Part shown: in pieces, positions 8,293 to 17,000 of the stretch
Numbering within the stretch: position 1 is the stretch's first letter
Layout: each line of letters starts with the position of its first letter
Position numbers and translations under genes: made by a program
NCBI RefSeq assembly: GCF_014207905.1
Contig: NZ_JACHLB010000001.1
Span: forward strand, 1 to 64,000
Direction of reading: 5' to 3'
DNA: 64,000 bases
From: Flavobacterium notoginsengisoli
Lineage (GTDB): Bacteria > Bacteroidota > Bacteroidia > Flavobacteriales > Flavobacteriaceae
Notes under the pieces: generated by a model
Databases searched by the model: none
What the model saw: only the letters and a program-made list of their open reading frames with translations
What the model was told of the DNA's origin: nothing

Positions 8293-8850
8293 TTATTTTT
8301 TATCAATCACTTTTGTCTCTTCTGGTGTAAATTCAGGAACAATTGCGTACGTTTCAACTCCCACAATAGCCATCTCGTCCAATATGTCAACCAAATTTTT
8401 GTAATTTGATTTCTTAGTTGGTTTAATGATCACAATGATTCCGTTTTTTGGTTTCCCCAAAGCTGCAGAATATTCTAAAACATTTTTTTTCTGTTTTAAT
8501 AATTCTCTACGGATTCCATCTTTACCATAAGCAATGTCTTTCGGACCTACTTTAGGAGTAGCTAATAACCCCATGTAGTAAACCATTTTATTATCGCCGC
8601 CCAACATTACTGTCATGGTACGATTTTCGTCTACTTTGGTGTCCTTCGTGTCGGTATCTTTATCATCTTTATTTGGCAATGACAAATCCATCGATTGAGG
8701 TTTTGACAACGAAGTAGTTAACATAAAGAATGTAATCAATAAGAATGCCAAATCTACCATCGCCGTTAAATCGACTTTCGAGCTTTGTTTTTTGCTTCTT
8801 ACTTTACCGCCTTTACCACCACCGCCGTCGCCAGTATTTAATTCAGCCAT
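8293..8850 (-). CDS. exbD: ExbD-type biopolymer transport protein, second copy
   Basis: A 185-residue ExbD/TolR family protein: glycine- and lysine-rich N-terminus, one membrane helix (about 27-46) preceded by the motif SSKVDLTAMVDLAFLLITFF, whose Asp is the conserved proton-path residue, and a periplasmic domain. It is a component of the ExbB-ExbD proton motor that energises TonB. It follows the first exbD after 19 bases. The two ExbD proteins differ in length and sequence, as usual in Bacteroidota, suggesting a heteromeric motor. Confidence 0.93.
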   Translation of the reverse strand: MAELNTGDGGGGKGGKVRSKKQSSKVDLTAMVDLAFLLITFFMLTTSLSKPQSMDLSLPNKDDKDTDTKDTKVDENRTMTVMLGGDNKMVYYMGLLATPKVGPKDIAYGKDGIRRELLKQKKNVLEYSAALGKPKNGIIVIIKPTKKSNYKNLVDILDEMAIVGVETYAIVPEFTPEETKVIDKK

Positions 8851-8869
8851 TTTAGTGTATATTTTTTAA

Positions 8870-9481
8870 TTAAAAGTCTCTCCCTCTCTTACCTGTAACC
8901 AAGTTAAAAGAGTTGATTTTCTGATCTTGTAAGATATCCATAATTTTTTTGATTTTTGGATATTCTTCTTTAGCATCTCCTTTTATCGCAATCTGCAATT
9001 CTTTGTCATCTAAATCAATTGTAGCTCTTCTTGAAATAAGAAGCCATTCTTTTAATTGATTATCTAATGAATCCAAAGGAATTCCAGGTTGTTCTGCTTT
9101 GGTTCTGTCCGCCGCTTTCATGTCAATGATTTGCTTTAAACCTGTAACTGGCACACCAAAATCATCCATTAATGAAAATTTGGTTTTATCTTCTTCTGAG
9201 AAATTAATACCATATTTTGCACCAATACCTTCAAGAGTTCTTTTACGGATCTCTCTACCTTTGATGTCAAAAAACACTTTTCCTTTTCCTACTGTAATAA
9301 TAGCCAAATCTGAATCTGGCAATTTAGTTTGAGCAACAGAAGAAGGCATGTCTACAGGAAGTGCTTCTGGCACTTTAGCAGTAGCGGTCAAAATAAAGAA
9401 CGTTAGCAAAAGGAATGCAACATCACACATCGCAGTCATATCTGTCGATGTAGACTTTTTTTTCATTTTTATTTTAGCCAT
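8870..9481 (-). CDS. exbD: ExbD-type biopolymer transport protein, first copy
   Basis: A 203-residue ExbD/TolR protein with the membrane motif STDMTAMCDVAFLLLTFFILT (about 11-31, conserved Asp in CDVAF) after a short basic N-terminus and a longer periplasmic domain than the second copy. It probably forms the proton channel of the TonB system with ExbB. It lies 45 bases after exbB and 19 bases before the second exbD. Confidence 0.93.
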   Translation of the reverse strand: MAKIKMKKKSTSTDMTAMCDVAFLLLTFFILTATAKVPEALPVDMPSSVAQTKLPDSDLAIITVGKGKVFFDIKGREIRKRTLEGIGAKYGINFSEEDKTKFSLMDDFGVPVTGLKQIIDMKAADRTKAEQPGIPLDSLDNQLKEWLLISRRATIDLDDKELQIAIKGDAKEEYPKIKKIMDILQDQKINSFNLVTGKRGRDF

Positions 9482-9526
9482 TATCTTTTTATTTTATGTT
9501 TTTGATAATTAAATATCAAAAATTAA

Positions 9527-10351
9527 TTATTGTCTTAAACTTCCTCTGAATTTTCTGTAAGTATTAACGATAGTAGTACCAGCCTCATCGATAGAGTAAG
9601 TTAAATCGTCAATTTTAGCAGTAAAGAAGTTGTAAGAGATGATCGCTAATACAGAAGTAGAGATACCTGTTGCAGTGTTGATAAGTGCCTCAGAGATACC
9701 TGTTGCAAGAGCAGCTTGGTCTGGAGTTCCAGCAGAAGCTAACGCACCAAACGCTTTAATCATACCAGATACAGTTCCTAATAATCCTCCTAATGTACCT
9801 AAAGATACTAAAGTAGAAACAATAGTCATGTTTTTCTCTAACATTGGCATTTCTAATGAAGTTGCCTCTTCAATTTCTTTGTGGATTACTTCAGAAGCTT
9901 CTTCACTGTTGAATCCTTCTTTTTTAACGTCTTGATATTTAATCAAAGCAGATTTAATTGCGTTTGCAACAGAACCTTGTTGTTTGTCACATGAAGCGAT
10001 AGCAGCCTCGATGTTTCCTTCTTTAATACTACCTTGAACATTTTTCATGAATGTATCTAAATTAGCTTTTCCAGCAGCTTTAGAGATAACAATAAATCTT
10101 TCAATAGAAAAAACAACAACCATTAAGAACATACCTAATAATGCTGGTACGATAAAACCTCCTTTGTATACCATTCCTAAAGTATTGATTGGGTGACCTG
10201 TTTCTGGATTACCTCCCTCAAAGTTAGCAGGAGAACCCATCACGAATTTCCAAATTAAAAACCCAACTAAGATACACGCTACAATAATGATTCCTGTAAT
10301 CATTCCTCCCCCATTTGAAGTGCTCTCTTTTTTAACTTTAACGTTTGCCAT
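9527..10351 (-). CDS. exbB: MotA/TolQ/ExbB proton-channel protein
   Basis: A 274-residue inner-membrane protein of the ExbB/TolQ family with an N-terminal helix (about 17-37), a second helix (about 65-85) and the C-terminal pair typical of the family (about 160-180 and 205-230). The conserved stretch MTIVSTLVSLGTLGGLLGTVSGMI and the following alanine-rich helix LATGISEALINTATGISTSV match ExbB. It is the first gene of the operon; a TAAATTTG -7-like box lies at 10416-10423 (minus strand), though I see no good -33 element. Confidence 0.93.
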   Translation of the reverse strand: MANVKVKKESTSNGGGMITGIIIVACILVGFLIWKFVMGSPANFEGGNPETGHPINTLGMVYKGGFIVPALLGMFLMVVVFSIERFIVISKAAGKANLDTFMKNVQGSIKEGNIEAAIASCDKQQGSVANAIKSALIKYQDVKKEGFNSEEASEVIHKEIEEATSLEMPMLEKNMTIVSTLVSLGTLGGLLGTVSGMIKAFGALASAGTPDQAALATGISEALINTATGISTSVLAIISYNFFTAKIDDLTYSIDEAGTTIVNTYRKFRGSLRQ

Positions 10352-10732
10352 TTTTTTTAATTTTAATAGTTTTAAATAATTTTTATTTTTTAGTTATATT
10401 TAACTTGTAGAGGAGCAAATTTATACGTTTAGTTTAAATAAAAAAACTTTTTTTAATTTAATTGACCGAAATTTAACTTCAATTTAAAAAATATCTCATT
10501 AAATTGGTCGCATCATTTTTTAGATAAAACAAAAAATACGACGATAATTGGAAAAATTACAACGTTTTAGTAAATATTCAAAGATTCCTTTGATATCTTC
10601 TTAAAAAGCTGCGAATTTTTTTTTTATTAATATTTCAATCAAAAAAGCCTTTTTCTTACTAAAAAAAACTATAATAAAAGCGCTCTAAAACAAAGCTATA
10701 CTTATATAATCACCTAAATTACAAATAAAAAC
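10352..10732. other. Divergent promoter region of exbB and the HerA-like gene
   Basis: 381 bases of very AT-rich DNA between divergent genes. The only recognisable signal is the minus-strand box TAAATTTG at 10416-10423, which fits the -7 element TAnnTTTG of the exbB operon. No additional gene, tRNA or clear palindrome was found. Confidence 0.5.
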
Positions 10733-12250
10733 ATGAATAAAAAAGACAATTTTATTGAAGCTATAAATACGGGCTATTCTTCAAAGGGTGATAGCATCAC
10801 CTTAGGAGGGGCAATACTTGACGGAGAGCCACTTGCAGAAGCACATGTTAAGATTCCGTTGAAAACTTTAAATCGTCATGGGCTAATTGCTGGTGCAACG
10901 GGAACTGGAAAAACTAAAACAATTCAGGTTTTTTCGGAACAACTTTCTAATGCTGGAATTCCTGTTTTGATGATGGATATTAAAGGTGATTTTAGTGGTA
11001 TAGCAAAAGAGGGAAAGGAACAAAGTTTTATTACAGAGCGTCATGCTAAAATGAATATACCTTATAATGTAGCTTCATTTCCTGTAGAATTAATGTCTTT
11101 ATCTAAACAGAATGGAGTTCGTTTGAGAGCAACAGTTTCTGAGTTCGGACCTGTATTATTTTCTAGAATACTAGACCTTAATGATACACAAGCTGGGGTT
11201 GTCGCTGTAATCTTTAAATATTGCGATGATAATCAGATGCCTTTATTGGATTTAAAAGACATTAAAAAAGTTATCAATTATATTACAGAAGAAGGTAAAG
11301 ATGAAATTGCCGCTAATTATGGTAAAATCTCAACTGCAACTACTGGAACGATTCTTAGAAAAATTATCGAATTGGAACAGCAAGGAGGAGATTTGTTCTT
11401 TGGAGAATTATCTTTTGAAACTGATGATTTAATGCGAATTGATGAAAACGGAAAAGGTTATGTAAATATCATTCGCTTGACGGATATTCAAGACAAACCT
11501 AAATTGTTTTCAACTTTTATGTTAAGCCTACTTGCTGAAATTTATCAGAAAATGCCAGAAAAAGGAGATGCCGATCAGCCAGAATTGGTAATCTTTATTG
11601 ATGAAGCGCATCTTATTTTCAACGAAGCGAGTAAAGCTTTATTGGAACAAATTGAAACGATTGTAAAACTAATTCGTTCAAAAGGTGTTGGTGTATATTT
11701 TGTAACGCAAAATCCGATGGATGTTCCGAGCGGTGTTTTGGCACAGTTAGGTTTAAAAATTCAGCATGCGCTAAGAGCCTTTACCGCAAATGATCGCCAA
11801 GCGATTAAAAAAACTGCTGATAATTATCCTACTTCTGAATATTATAAAACGGATGAATTGCTTACTAGTCTAGGAATTGGTGAGGCATTGGTTACTGCTC
11901 TAAACGAAAAAGGTATTCCGACGCCTTTGGTTGCCACTATGATGCGCGCACCAATGAGCAGAATGGATGTTTTAACGAATGATGAAATTGAGGAAATAAA
12001 TACGAAATCTAAATTAGTTAAGAAATATGCCGAAGAAATCGATCGTGAAAGCGCTTACGAAATATTAACGAAGAAAATCGATGAAGCAACACAAGCCGCA
12101 GCAGAACAAGAAGAACAAGCTCCAGCAAAATCTTCAAAAGCAGAACCAAGCACAGCAAGCGTTGTTGGGAAATCGGTTTTGAAAGTAGTTACAAGCGCTA
12201 CCTTTATTAGAGGTGTTTTTGGCGTTCTAACCAAAATCTTTAAAAAGTAG
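10733..12250 (+). CDS. HerA-type helicase/ATPase (DUF853)
   Basis: A 505-residue P-loop ATPase. Walker A is GATGTGKT at 54-61, Walker B is LVIFIDEAHLIF near 285-296, and the arginine-finger/sensor segment EQIETIVKLIRSKGVGVYFVTQNP follows. These features and the length match the HerA-like DUF853 family, often annotated as a DNA helicase; bona fide HerA translocates DNA with NurA in archaea. No NurA gene is adjacent. The C-terminal tail (about 440-480) is rich in Ala, Glu and Lys, probably flexible. It ends opposite KMO at a long inverted repeat. Confidence 0.85.
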   Translation: MNKKDNFIEAINTGYSSKGDSITLGGAILDGEPLAEAHVKIPLKTLNRHGLIAGATGTGKTKTIQVFSEQLSNAGIPVLMMDIKGDFSGIAKEGKEQSFITERHAKMNIPYNVASFPVELMSLSKQNGVRLRATVSEFGPVLFSRILDLNDTQAGVVAVIFKYCDDNQMPLLDLKDIKKVINYITEEGKDEIAANYGKISTATTGTILRKIIELEQQGGDLFFGELSFETDDLMRIDENGKGYVNIIRLTDIQDKPKLFSTFMLSLLAEIYQKMPEKGDADQPELVIFIDEAHLIFNEASKALLEQIETIVKLIRSKGVGVYFVTQNPMDVPSGVLAQLGLKIQHALRAFTANDRQAIKKTADNYPTSEYYKTDELLTSLGIGEALVTALNEKGIPTPLVATMMRAPMSRMDVLTNDEIEEINTKSKLVKKYAEEIDRESAYEILTKKIDEATQAAAEQEEQAPAKSSKAEPSTASVVGKSVLKVVTSATFIRGVFGVLTKIFKK

Positions 12251-12260
12251 AAAAAAAATT

Positions 12261-12335
12261 AAACCATATAAGTTATATAAGTTAATAAAAGCTTTACGCA
12301 AATATTGAAATGAACTTATATAACTTATATGGTTT
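12261..12335. repeat. Long inverted repeat, ATATAAG family (copy A)
   Basis: A 23-bp arm at 12261-12283 (aaaccatataagttatataa...) is repeated perfectly in reverse at 12313-12335, with a 29-base loop. It lies exactly between two convergent genes, HerA-like and KMO. It would make a hairpin on either strand, but it is AT-rich without a terminal U-run, so it may be a dispersed repeat that also works in mRNA end formation. Related copies are at 28132, 43227 and 57908. Confidence 0.8.
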
Positions 12336-12342
12336 AAAACTT

Positions 12343-13686
12343 TTATCTGTTTTCTAATAATTCCAGAATTTTATTTTCGACTTCCGGAGTATTCCAGATA
12401 TTTTCAATGTTATCCAGTTTTAAAACTTCTTCCATAATTCCGTTTTGGAAATCACCAATTGCTAATGCTTCGGCGTAAGGTCTGTCACTGAAAGTTACAC
12501 GGCTGTAAAGCGGAATCCATTTGTCTGGATATTTATCTGAGAATATTTTCTCTATTTTCTTTTGCAATAAGAATTTTTCGTCGGCCGTTTTGGTACTCAT
12601 TTCTAAGAAATTTCGATACGAAAGTTCAGCAATAGCATCTGCATTTGGTTTTCTTGAAATCTGATATTCTGCGAAAATCTTTTTCCAATCGTCGCCGTAT
12701 TTTTCGATCATTTCATTCAGAACCGTGATATCTTCAAAACCTGCATTCATTCCTTGTCCGTAAAAAGGAACAATGGCGTGGCAAGCGTCACCAATAAGAG
12801 CAATTTTATTTTCAAAAGTCCAAGGAAAACATTTCATTGTAACCAAAGTACTCGTTGGATTTTTAAAGAAATCATTTGCCAGTTCTGGAATTACTTCTAT
12901 TGAATCTGGGAAATTTTTCTCGAAGAAATCTTCAACCATTTTTCGATCGGTTAAAGATTCAAAAGAATTTTCTCCTTCAAAAGGCATAAATAAGGTACAG
13001 GTAAAACTTCCGTCAAGATTAGGAAGCGCAATTAACATATACTCGCCCCTTGGCCAAATATGAAAGGAGTTTTTATCTAATTTATGTGTTCCGTCTGCGT
13101 TTGCTGGAATATTCAATTCCTTATATCCCATATTCAAAAATTCTTGCGAATAATTGAACATGCTCTGACGCTGCATTCTATGACGAATTCTAGAAAAAGC
13201 ACCATCGGCACCAAAAACCATATCAAATTTTCGCTCTTCCCACTCGCCTCTTTCGCTTTCACCTATATGTAAGGTTGCATCATTTAGCGTAACATCCCAA
13301 ACTTTTTGCTCAAAATGAAATTCAGCTCCCGCTTCTTCAGCAAGATCAATCATTTTACGGTTCAATTTTCCTCTTGAAATGGAGTAAATTGATTCGCCTT
13401 CCTGACCATAATTCTGAAAATTCAATTTGTCTACCAAATGTATGGCACGTTTGTCCATTGGAATTGCAATCTCGCGAACTGAATCGCCAACGCCAACAGC
13501 ATCTAGCGCTTTCCAGCCACGATTGGACATTGCCAAATTAATGGAACGTCCAGAGAAATTTATTTTTCTAATATCAGGGCTTCGATCATAGACATGAACA
13601 GTGTGACCGGCCTTTTTAAGATAAATTGCCAGCAGCGATCCTACAAGTCCAGAACCAACAACGGCAATTTTTAATGATGTTTGCAT
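12343..13686 (-). CDS. kmo: Kynurenine 3-monooxygenase
   Basis: A flavoprotein hydroxylase of about 447 residues that converts L-kynurenine to 3-hydroxykynurenine with NADPH and oxygen. It starts at the Met of MQTSLKIAVVGSGLVGSLLA (13686), not at an upstream Met that adds a 17-residue unconserved tail. The N-terminal GxGxxG binds FAD; SGRSINLAMSNRGWKAL is diagnostic for KMO, and GDACHAIVPFYGQGMNAGFED is the second FAD motif. Together with kynU (25330-26607) it covers the lower kynurenine pathway. Other steps (dioxygenase, formamidase, HAAO) are not in this window. Confidence 0.94.
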   Translation of the reverse strand: MQTSLKIAVVGSGLVGSLLAIYLKKAGHTVHVYDRSPDIRKINFSGRSINLAMSNRGWKALDAVGVGDSVREIAIPMDKRAIHLVDKLNFQNYGQEGESIYSISRGKLNRKMIDLAEEAGAEFHFEQKVWDVTLNDATLHIGESERGEWEERKFDMVFGADGAFSRIRHRMQRQSMFNYSQEFLNMGYKELNIPANADGTHKLDKNSFHIWPRGEYMLIALPNLDGSFTCTLFMPFEGENSFESLTDRKMVEDFFEKNFPDSIEVIPELANDFFKNPTSTLVTMKCFPWTFENKIALIGDACHAIVPFYGQGMNAGFEDITVLNEMIEKYGDDWKKIFAEYQISRKPNADAIAELSYRNFLEMSTKTADEKFLLQKKIEKIFSDKYPDKWIPLYSRVTFSDRPYAEALAIGDFQNGIMEEVLKLDNIENIWNTPEVENKILELLENR

Positions 13687-13880
13687 CGAGGAAAATTCTA
13701 ATATATTGGGACGTAAAAATAAGTAATAAATATACATGACCTTTAAAATAAGCCAAATATTTCCCCAGATGGTCTAATATTTAATTGACTTTAGAACAAG
13801 ATTAAAAAAAGTAATTCATCTCTTTAGCAAAAAAATGATACATTAGCTTCATCAAAAACTATTATTTCTTTTCAAGAATC

Positions 13881-14420
13881 ATGAAGAATAAAGCCTATCT
13901 AATTCTATTTTTTGTTCTGATCTCTGTCAATTTTTATGCACAAACAAAAATGTTGACTGGAAATAAACATCTCATAATTTTGGACATTCCTAAAAATTGG
14001 ATTCAGGTACAAACAGATGAAATTCCTTTTTTAATAAAACCTTACGAAAAAGAAGTTAGCGATAATACTTATATGTATGTTTACGGATTAGATTATGAAT
14101 CATCTCCTGATTTAAATTTGTGGATTCAGGGAAATAATGAAGGTTTAAAAAATCAAATTCCTGACGTAAAAATTAGTGATTTTGAGATAAATTTCGACAA
14201 TTTAAAAAGTGATAGTTTTCTAACTGGGCGTTACAGAGCCGTAAAATATATTTACCCCGATTCTAAAGAAGAGGTTTTACTGGTTATTGAAACTAAAACA
14301 ACAATTGTAACTGCAGTTTTATCTGCCAAAGACCATGATGAATTCACTAAATATCTTAATTCATTTAAAGAACTAGTGAATTCGGTGAAAATTAATAAAG
14401 CGAATGTCACATTTAAATAA
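13881..14420 (+). CDS. Exported protein of unknown function
   Basis: A 179-residue protein with a signal peptide (hydrophobic MKNKAYLILFFVLISVNFYA, cleavage near residue 20). The rest is a mixed beta-rich domain with repeats of Trp-Ile and Tyr-Val-Tyr patterns. I do not recognise a family. It precedes the AraC regulator gene by 34 bases on the same strand, so it may be co-transcribed with it. Confidence 0.65.
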   Translation: MKNKAYLILFFVLISVNFYAQTKMLTGNKHLIILDIPKNWIQVQTDEIPFLIKPYEKEVSDNTYMYVYGLDYESSPDLNLWIQGNNEGLKNQIPDVKISDFEINFDNLKSDSFLTGRYRAVKYIYPDSKEEVLLVIETKTTIVTAVLSAKDHDEFTKYLNSFKELVNSVKINKANVTFK

Positions 14421-14454
14421 TTAACTGAATCCCTTTAAACTTTCAAAAATCCTA

Positions 14455-15249
14455 ATGAATCTTTACTCAGAACATTATCTCTCTAAAAAAACGGAAAGGT
14501 TCGTCAATAAGATTTGGTGTCTAGACAACAGCTTCGGCGAAAGCCTAATCGAAAACAAACTTGTTTTACCAAATGGCTGTTTTAATCTTGCTATTGTTTC
14601 TGGAAATGCTATAGAAGTTCATACGAGTAAAAACAAATATTTGATGAACGAAGGTATCTACTTTTGTTCGCAAATGACCAATAAAGTTCTCGTAAATATT
14701 GAGCCTAAAACTAAAGTTACCATAATTCAATTTCATGCTTGGACACTTGCCTTTTTTCCGAAATATGATTTGAGCGATTTTACAGATTCAATTCTTAAAA
14801 TTGATTTTACGGAATTACCTTTTCAAATTCAGATTCAAAATACCATTGAAGATTTATTAGATACAATTAATCAATATTTTGAAGCATTATCAGATTCAAA
14901 TTCAGATCAAAATCTTGTGGAGAAAATTTGTGAATTGATTAAAATTCATGACGAAGAAATTTCAGTTGCCGAAATCGGAAAACTTTTAAATCTCTCGCAG
15001 CGTTTACTTCAAATTAAATTTAAAACGGCAACCGGACTTACAATAAAAAATTATATTCAAATTCTGAAGTTTAGAAAATCGGTCGATCAAATGATTAATA
15101 TGGATGTATCAAAAATGAATTTGACTGAAATTGCGCTTTACAACAAATATTTTGACCAATCTCATTTTATAAAAAAGTTTAAAGACGTTACTAAAACAAC
15201 TCCAAAAATGTTCAATCCTGACTTGTATTTTCTTTCTCAAAAGAGATAA
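14455..15249 (+). CDS. AraC-family transcriptional regulator
   Basis: A 264-residue regulator. The N-terminal half (about 1-150) is a cupin-like sensor of the DUF6597/AraC type; the C-terminal half (about 155-260) carries the two helix-turn-helix motifs, ISVAEIGKLLNLSQRLLQIKF and MNLTEIALYNKYFDQSHFIKKF, followed by KTTPKMF, the AraC signature end. It probably acts on the flanking genes: the secreted protein in front of it and the two serine-hydrolase genes behind it. A ligand cannot be guessed from the sequence. Confidence 0.9.
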   Translation: MNLYSEHYLSKKTERFVNKIWCLDNSFGESLIENKLVLPNGCFNLAIVSGNAIEVHTSKNKYLMNEGIYFCSQMTNKVLVNIEPKTKVTIIQFHAWTLAFFPKYDLSDFTDSILKIDFTELPFQIQIQNTIEDLLDTINQYFEALSDSNSDQNLVEKICELIKIHDEEISVAEIGKLLNLSQRLLQIKFKTATGLTIKNYIQILKFRKSVDQMINMDVSKMNLTEIALYNKYFDQSHFIKKFKDVTKTTPKMFNPDLYFLSQKR

Positions 15250-15268
15250 GATTTCGCATTTGTACAAT

Positions 15269-15296
15269 TTTGTTAAACTTGATTGATTTATTTTTG
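15269..15296 (+). promoter_or_regulatory. Probable promoter of the serine-hydrolase gene
   Basis: TTTG at 15269-15272 is followed after 16 bases by TATTTTTG at 15289-15296, a fit to TAnnTTTG. Spacing is one base shorter than the reported 17-23 range. The start codon lies 27 bases downstream. Confidence 0.45.
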
Positions 15297-15323
15297 CAAA
15301 ATCATTAATCATCAATCATCAAA

Positions 15324-16856
15324 ATGAAAATCATCAATTACATTTTTCAATTAAAAATATTTTTTGCTGGAATACTATTCTTTCAGATTCAAAATGCTAT
15401 TTCTCAAGAAGAAAAAAGCTCAGAATTGTACAAAATTATTATGTCGCGAGACAGTCTTCTTTTTAATGTCGGTTTTAATACTTGCGACATTTCTGTATCC
15501 GAAAGCCTTTGCAGCGATCAGTTAGAATTTTACCACGATAAAAACGGACTTTCTAACAAAGCGGACTTTGTAAAAACAATGAAAAGCGGTTTATGCGCCT
15601 CTCCATCAACGTATCAATCTAGAAGAGAATTAATTGACGAAAGCAATAAAATTTATCCGTTATATAAAAATGGAGTTCTGTACGCTGCTTTACAAACTGG
15701 AATTCATTATTTCCATGAAAATAAAACAAACAAAGGCGAACCATTTTTAAAGGAAAATGAAAAACTAGTTGGAAAAGCAAGATTTTCACATCTTTGGGTT
15801 TTAGAAAATAATGTTTGGAAATTAAAACGAATTTTAAGTTACGATCATGAACCAACTAACTCTATAGAAGAAAAAAGCGCTCTTTTTGACAATGATCTGG
15901 AAACCGAAAAATGGCTAAAAGAAAATAATGTTCCAGCTTTAGGTCTTGGCATAATTTCGGAAGGAAAACTAAAACAAATTAAAACTTTTGGAAAACTAAA
16001 ACGAGATGTTCCTGCTCCTTATAATACCATTTGGAATGTAGCTTCACTGACAAAACCTGTAACTGCAATTGTCACTTTAAAATTGGTTTCTCAAGGAAAA
16101 TGGAATTTAGACGAACCTCTTTATAAATATTGGACAGATCCAGATATTGCAAAAGACTCAAATCTTAAATTATTGACTACGAGAATTGTTTTAAGTCACC
16201 AAACTGGTTTTCCCAATTGGAGGTCTTTTAACGAATCTGGAAAATTGGATTTTAAATTTAAACCAGGAACAAAATACCAATATTCTGGTGAAGGTTTTGA
16301 ATATTTAAGAAAAGCTTTGGAGAAAAAATTTGGTAAAACACTAGATCAACTTGCTTCAGAATTGATTTTTAAACCATTGCAAATGAATGACTCTCAATTG
16401 ATTTGGAATGACAAAATTGATCTTTCAAGATATGCCGTTAATTATGACAAAGACGGAAATGCGTACGAACCAACAAAAAATAAAACCGCAAGTGCTGCCG
16501 ACGATTTGCTAACTACTGTTGGAGATTACGGAAAGTTTCTTTGCAGTGTAATGAACAGCGAAGGTTTAAGTCAGAACGTTTTTAATGACATGATTTCTCA
16601 TCAAGTTGAAACCAAGAAAAACAAATATTTTGGTTTAGGTTTTGAAATCTACGATTTAGGAAATGATAATTATGCTTTATCTCACGGCGGAGCAGATAAA
16701 GGTGTGCAAACGCTATTTTTTTTACTTCCAAAAACTAGGCAAGGTTTAATTATTTTTACAAATGTAGACGATGGTTATAAAGTTTACGCAAAGCTTATAG
16801 AACACTTTTTAGGAGAAGATGGAAAAAAGTTAATTGATATTGAAACCAAATCGTAA
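15324..16856 (+). CDS. Beta-lactamase-fold serine hydrolase with N-terminal NTF2-like domain
   Basis: A 510-residue exported protein: signal peptide about 1-27, a DUF4440/NTF2-like domain about 30-175, then a class C beta-lactamase/DD-peptidase fold. The catalytic SxxK is S241-L-T-K244 (NVASLTKPVTA). The second element is YSG at 320-322 instead of the usual YxN, and the third is HGG near 460. Such proteins are esterases or D-amino peptide hydrolases of the periplasm. The gene follows the AraC regulator, and its relative at 17001 follows, so the three may form a regulated set. Confidence 0.85.
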   Translation: MKIINYIFQLKIFFAGILFFQIQNAISQEEKSSELYKIIMSRDSLLFNVGFNTCDISVSESLCSDQLEFYHDKNGLSNKADFVKTMKSGLCASPSTYQSRRELIDESNKIYPLYKNGVLYAALQTGIHYFHENKTNKGEPFLKENEKLVGKARFSHLWVLENNVWKLKRILSYDHEPTNSIEEKSALFDNDLETEKWLKENNVPALGLGIISEGKLKQIKTFGKLKRDVPAPYNTIWNVASLTKPVTAIVTLKLVSQGKWNLDEPLYKYWTDPDIAKDSNLKLLTTRIVLSHQTGFPNWRSFNESGKLDFKFKPGTKYQYSGEGFEYLRKALEKKFGKTLDQLASELIFKPLQMNDSQLIWNDKIDLSRYAVNYDKDGNAYEPTKNKTASAADDLLTTVGDYGKFLCSVMNSEGLSQNVFNDMISHQVETKKNKYFGLGFEIYDLGNDNYALSHGGADKGVQTLFFLLPKTRQGLIIFTNVDDGYKVYAKLIEHFLGEDGKKLIDIETKS

Positions 16857-16902
16857 ATCGGTCGTCTAACAATTTGTGGACATTAATTTATATCATTTGA
16901 AA

Positions 16903-16920
16903 AAATCGAAATTTCGATTT
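16903..16920. repeat. Perfect 18-bp palindrome before the second serine-hydrolase gene
   Basis: AAATCGAAA is followed directly by its reverse complement TTTCGATTT, with no spacer. It lies 81 bases upstream of the start at 17001. It could be an operator for a dimeric regulator, or chance in AT-rich DNA. Confidence 0.4.
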
Positions 16921-17000
16921 AAATTACTGAATATCTTTTTGTTACAATGTTTCAATCATCAATCAAAAACGAATTATTTCATTAATCCAAAACCATCATC

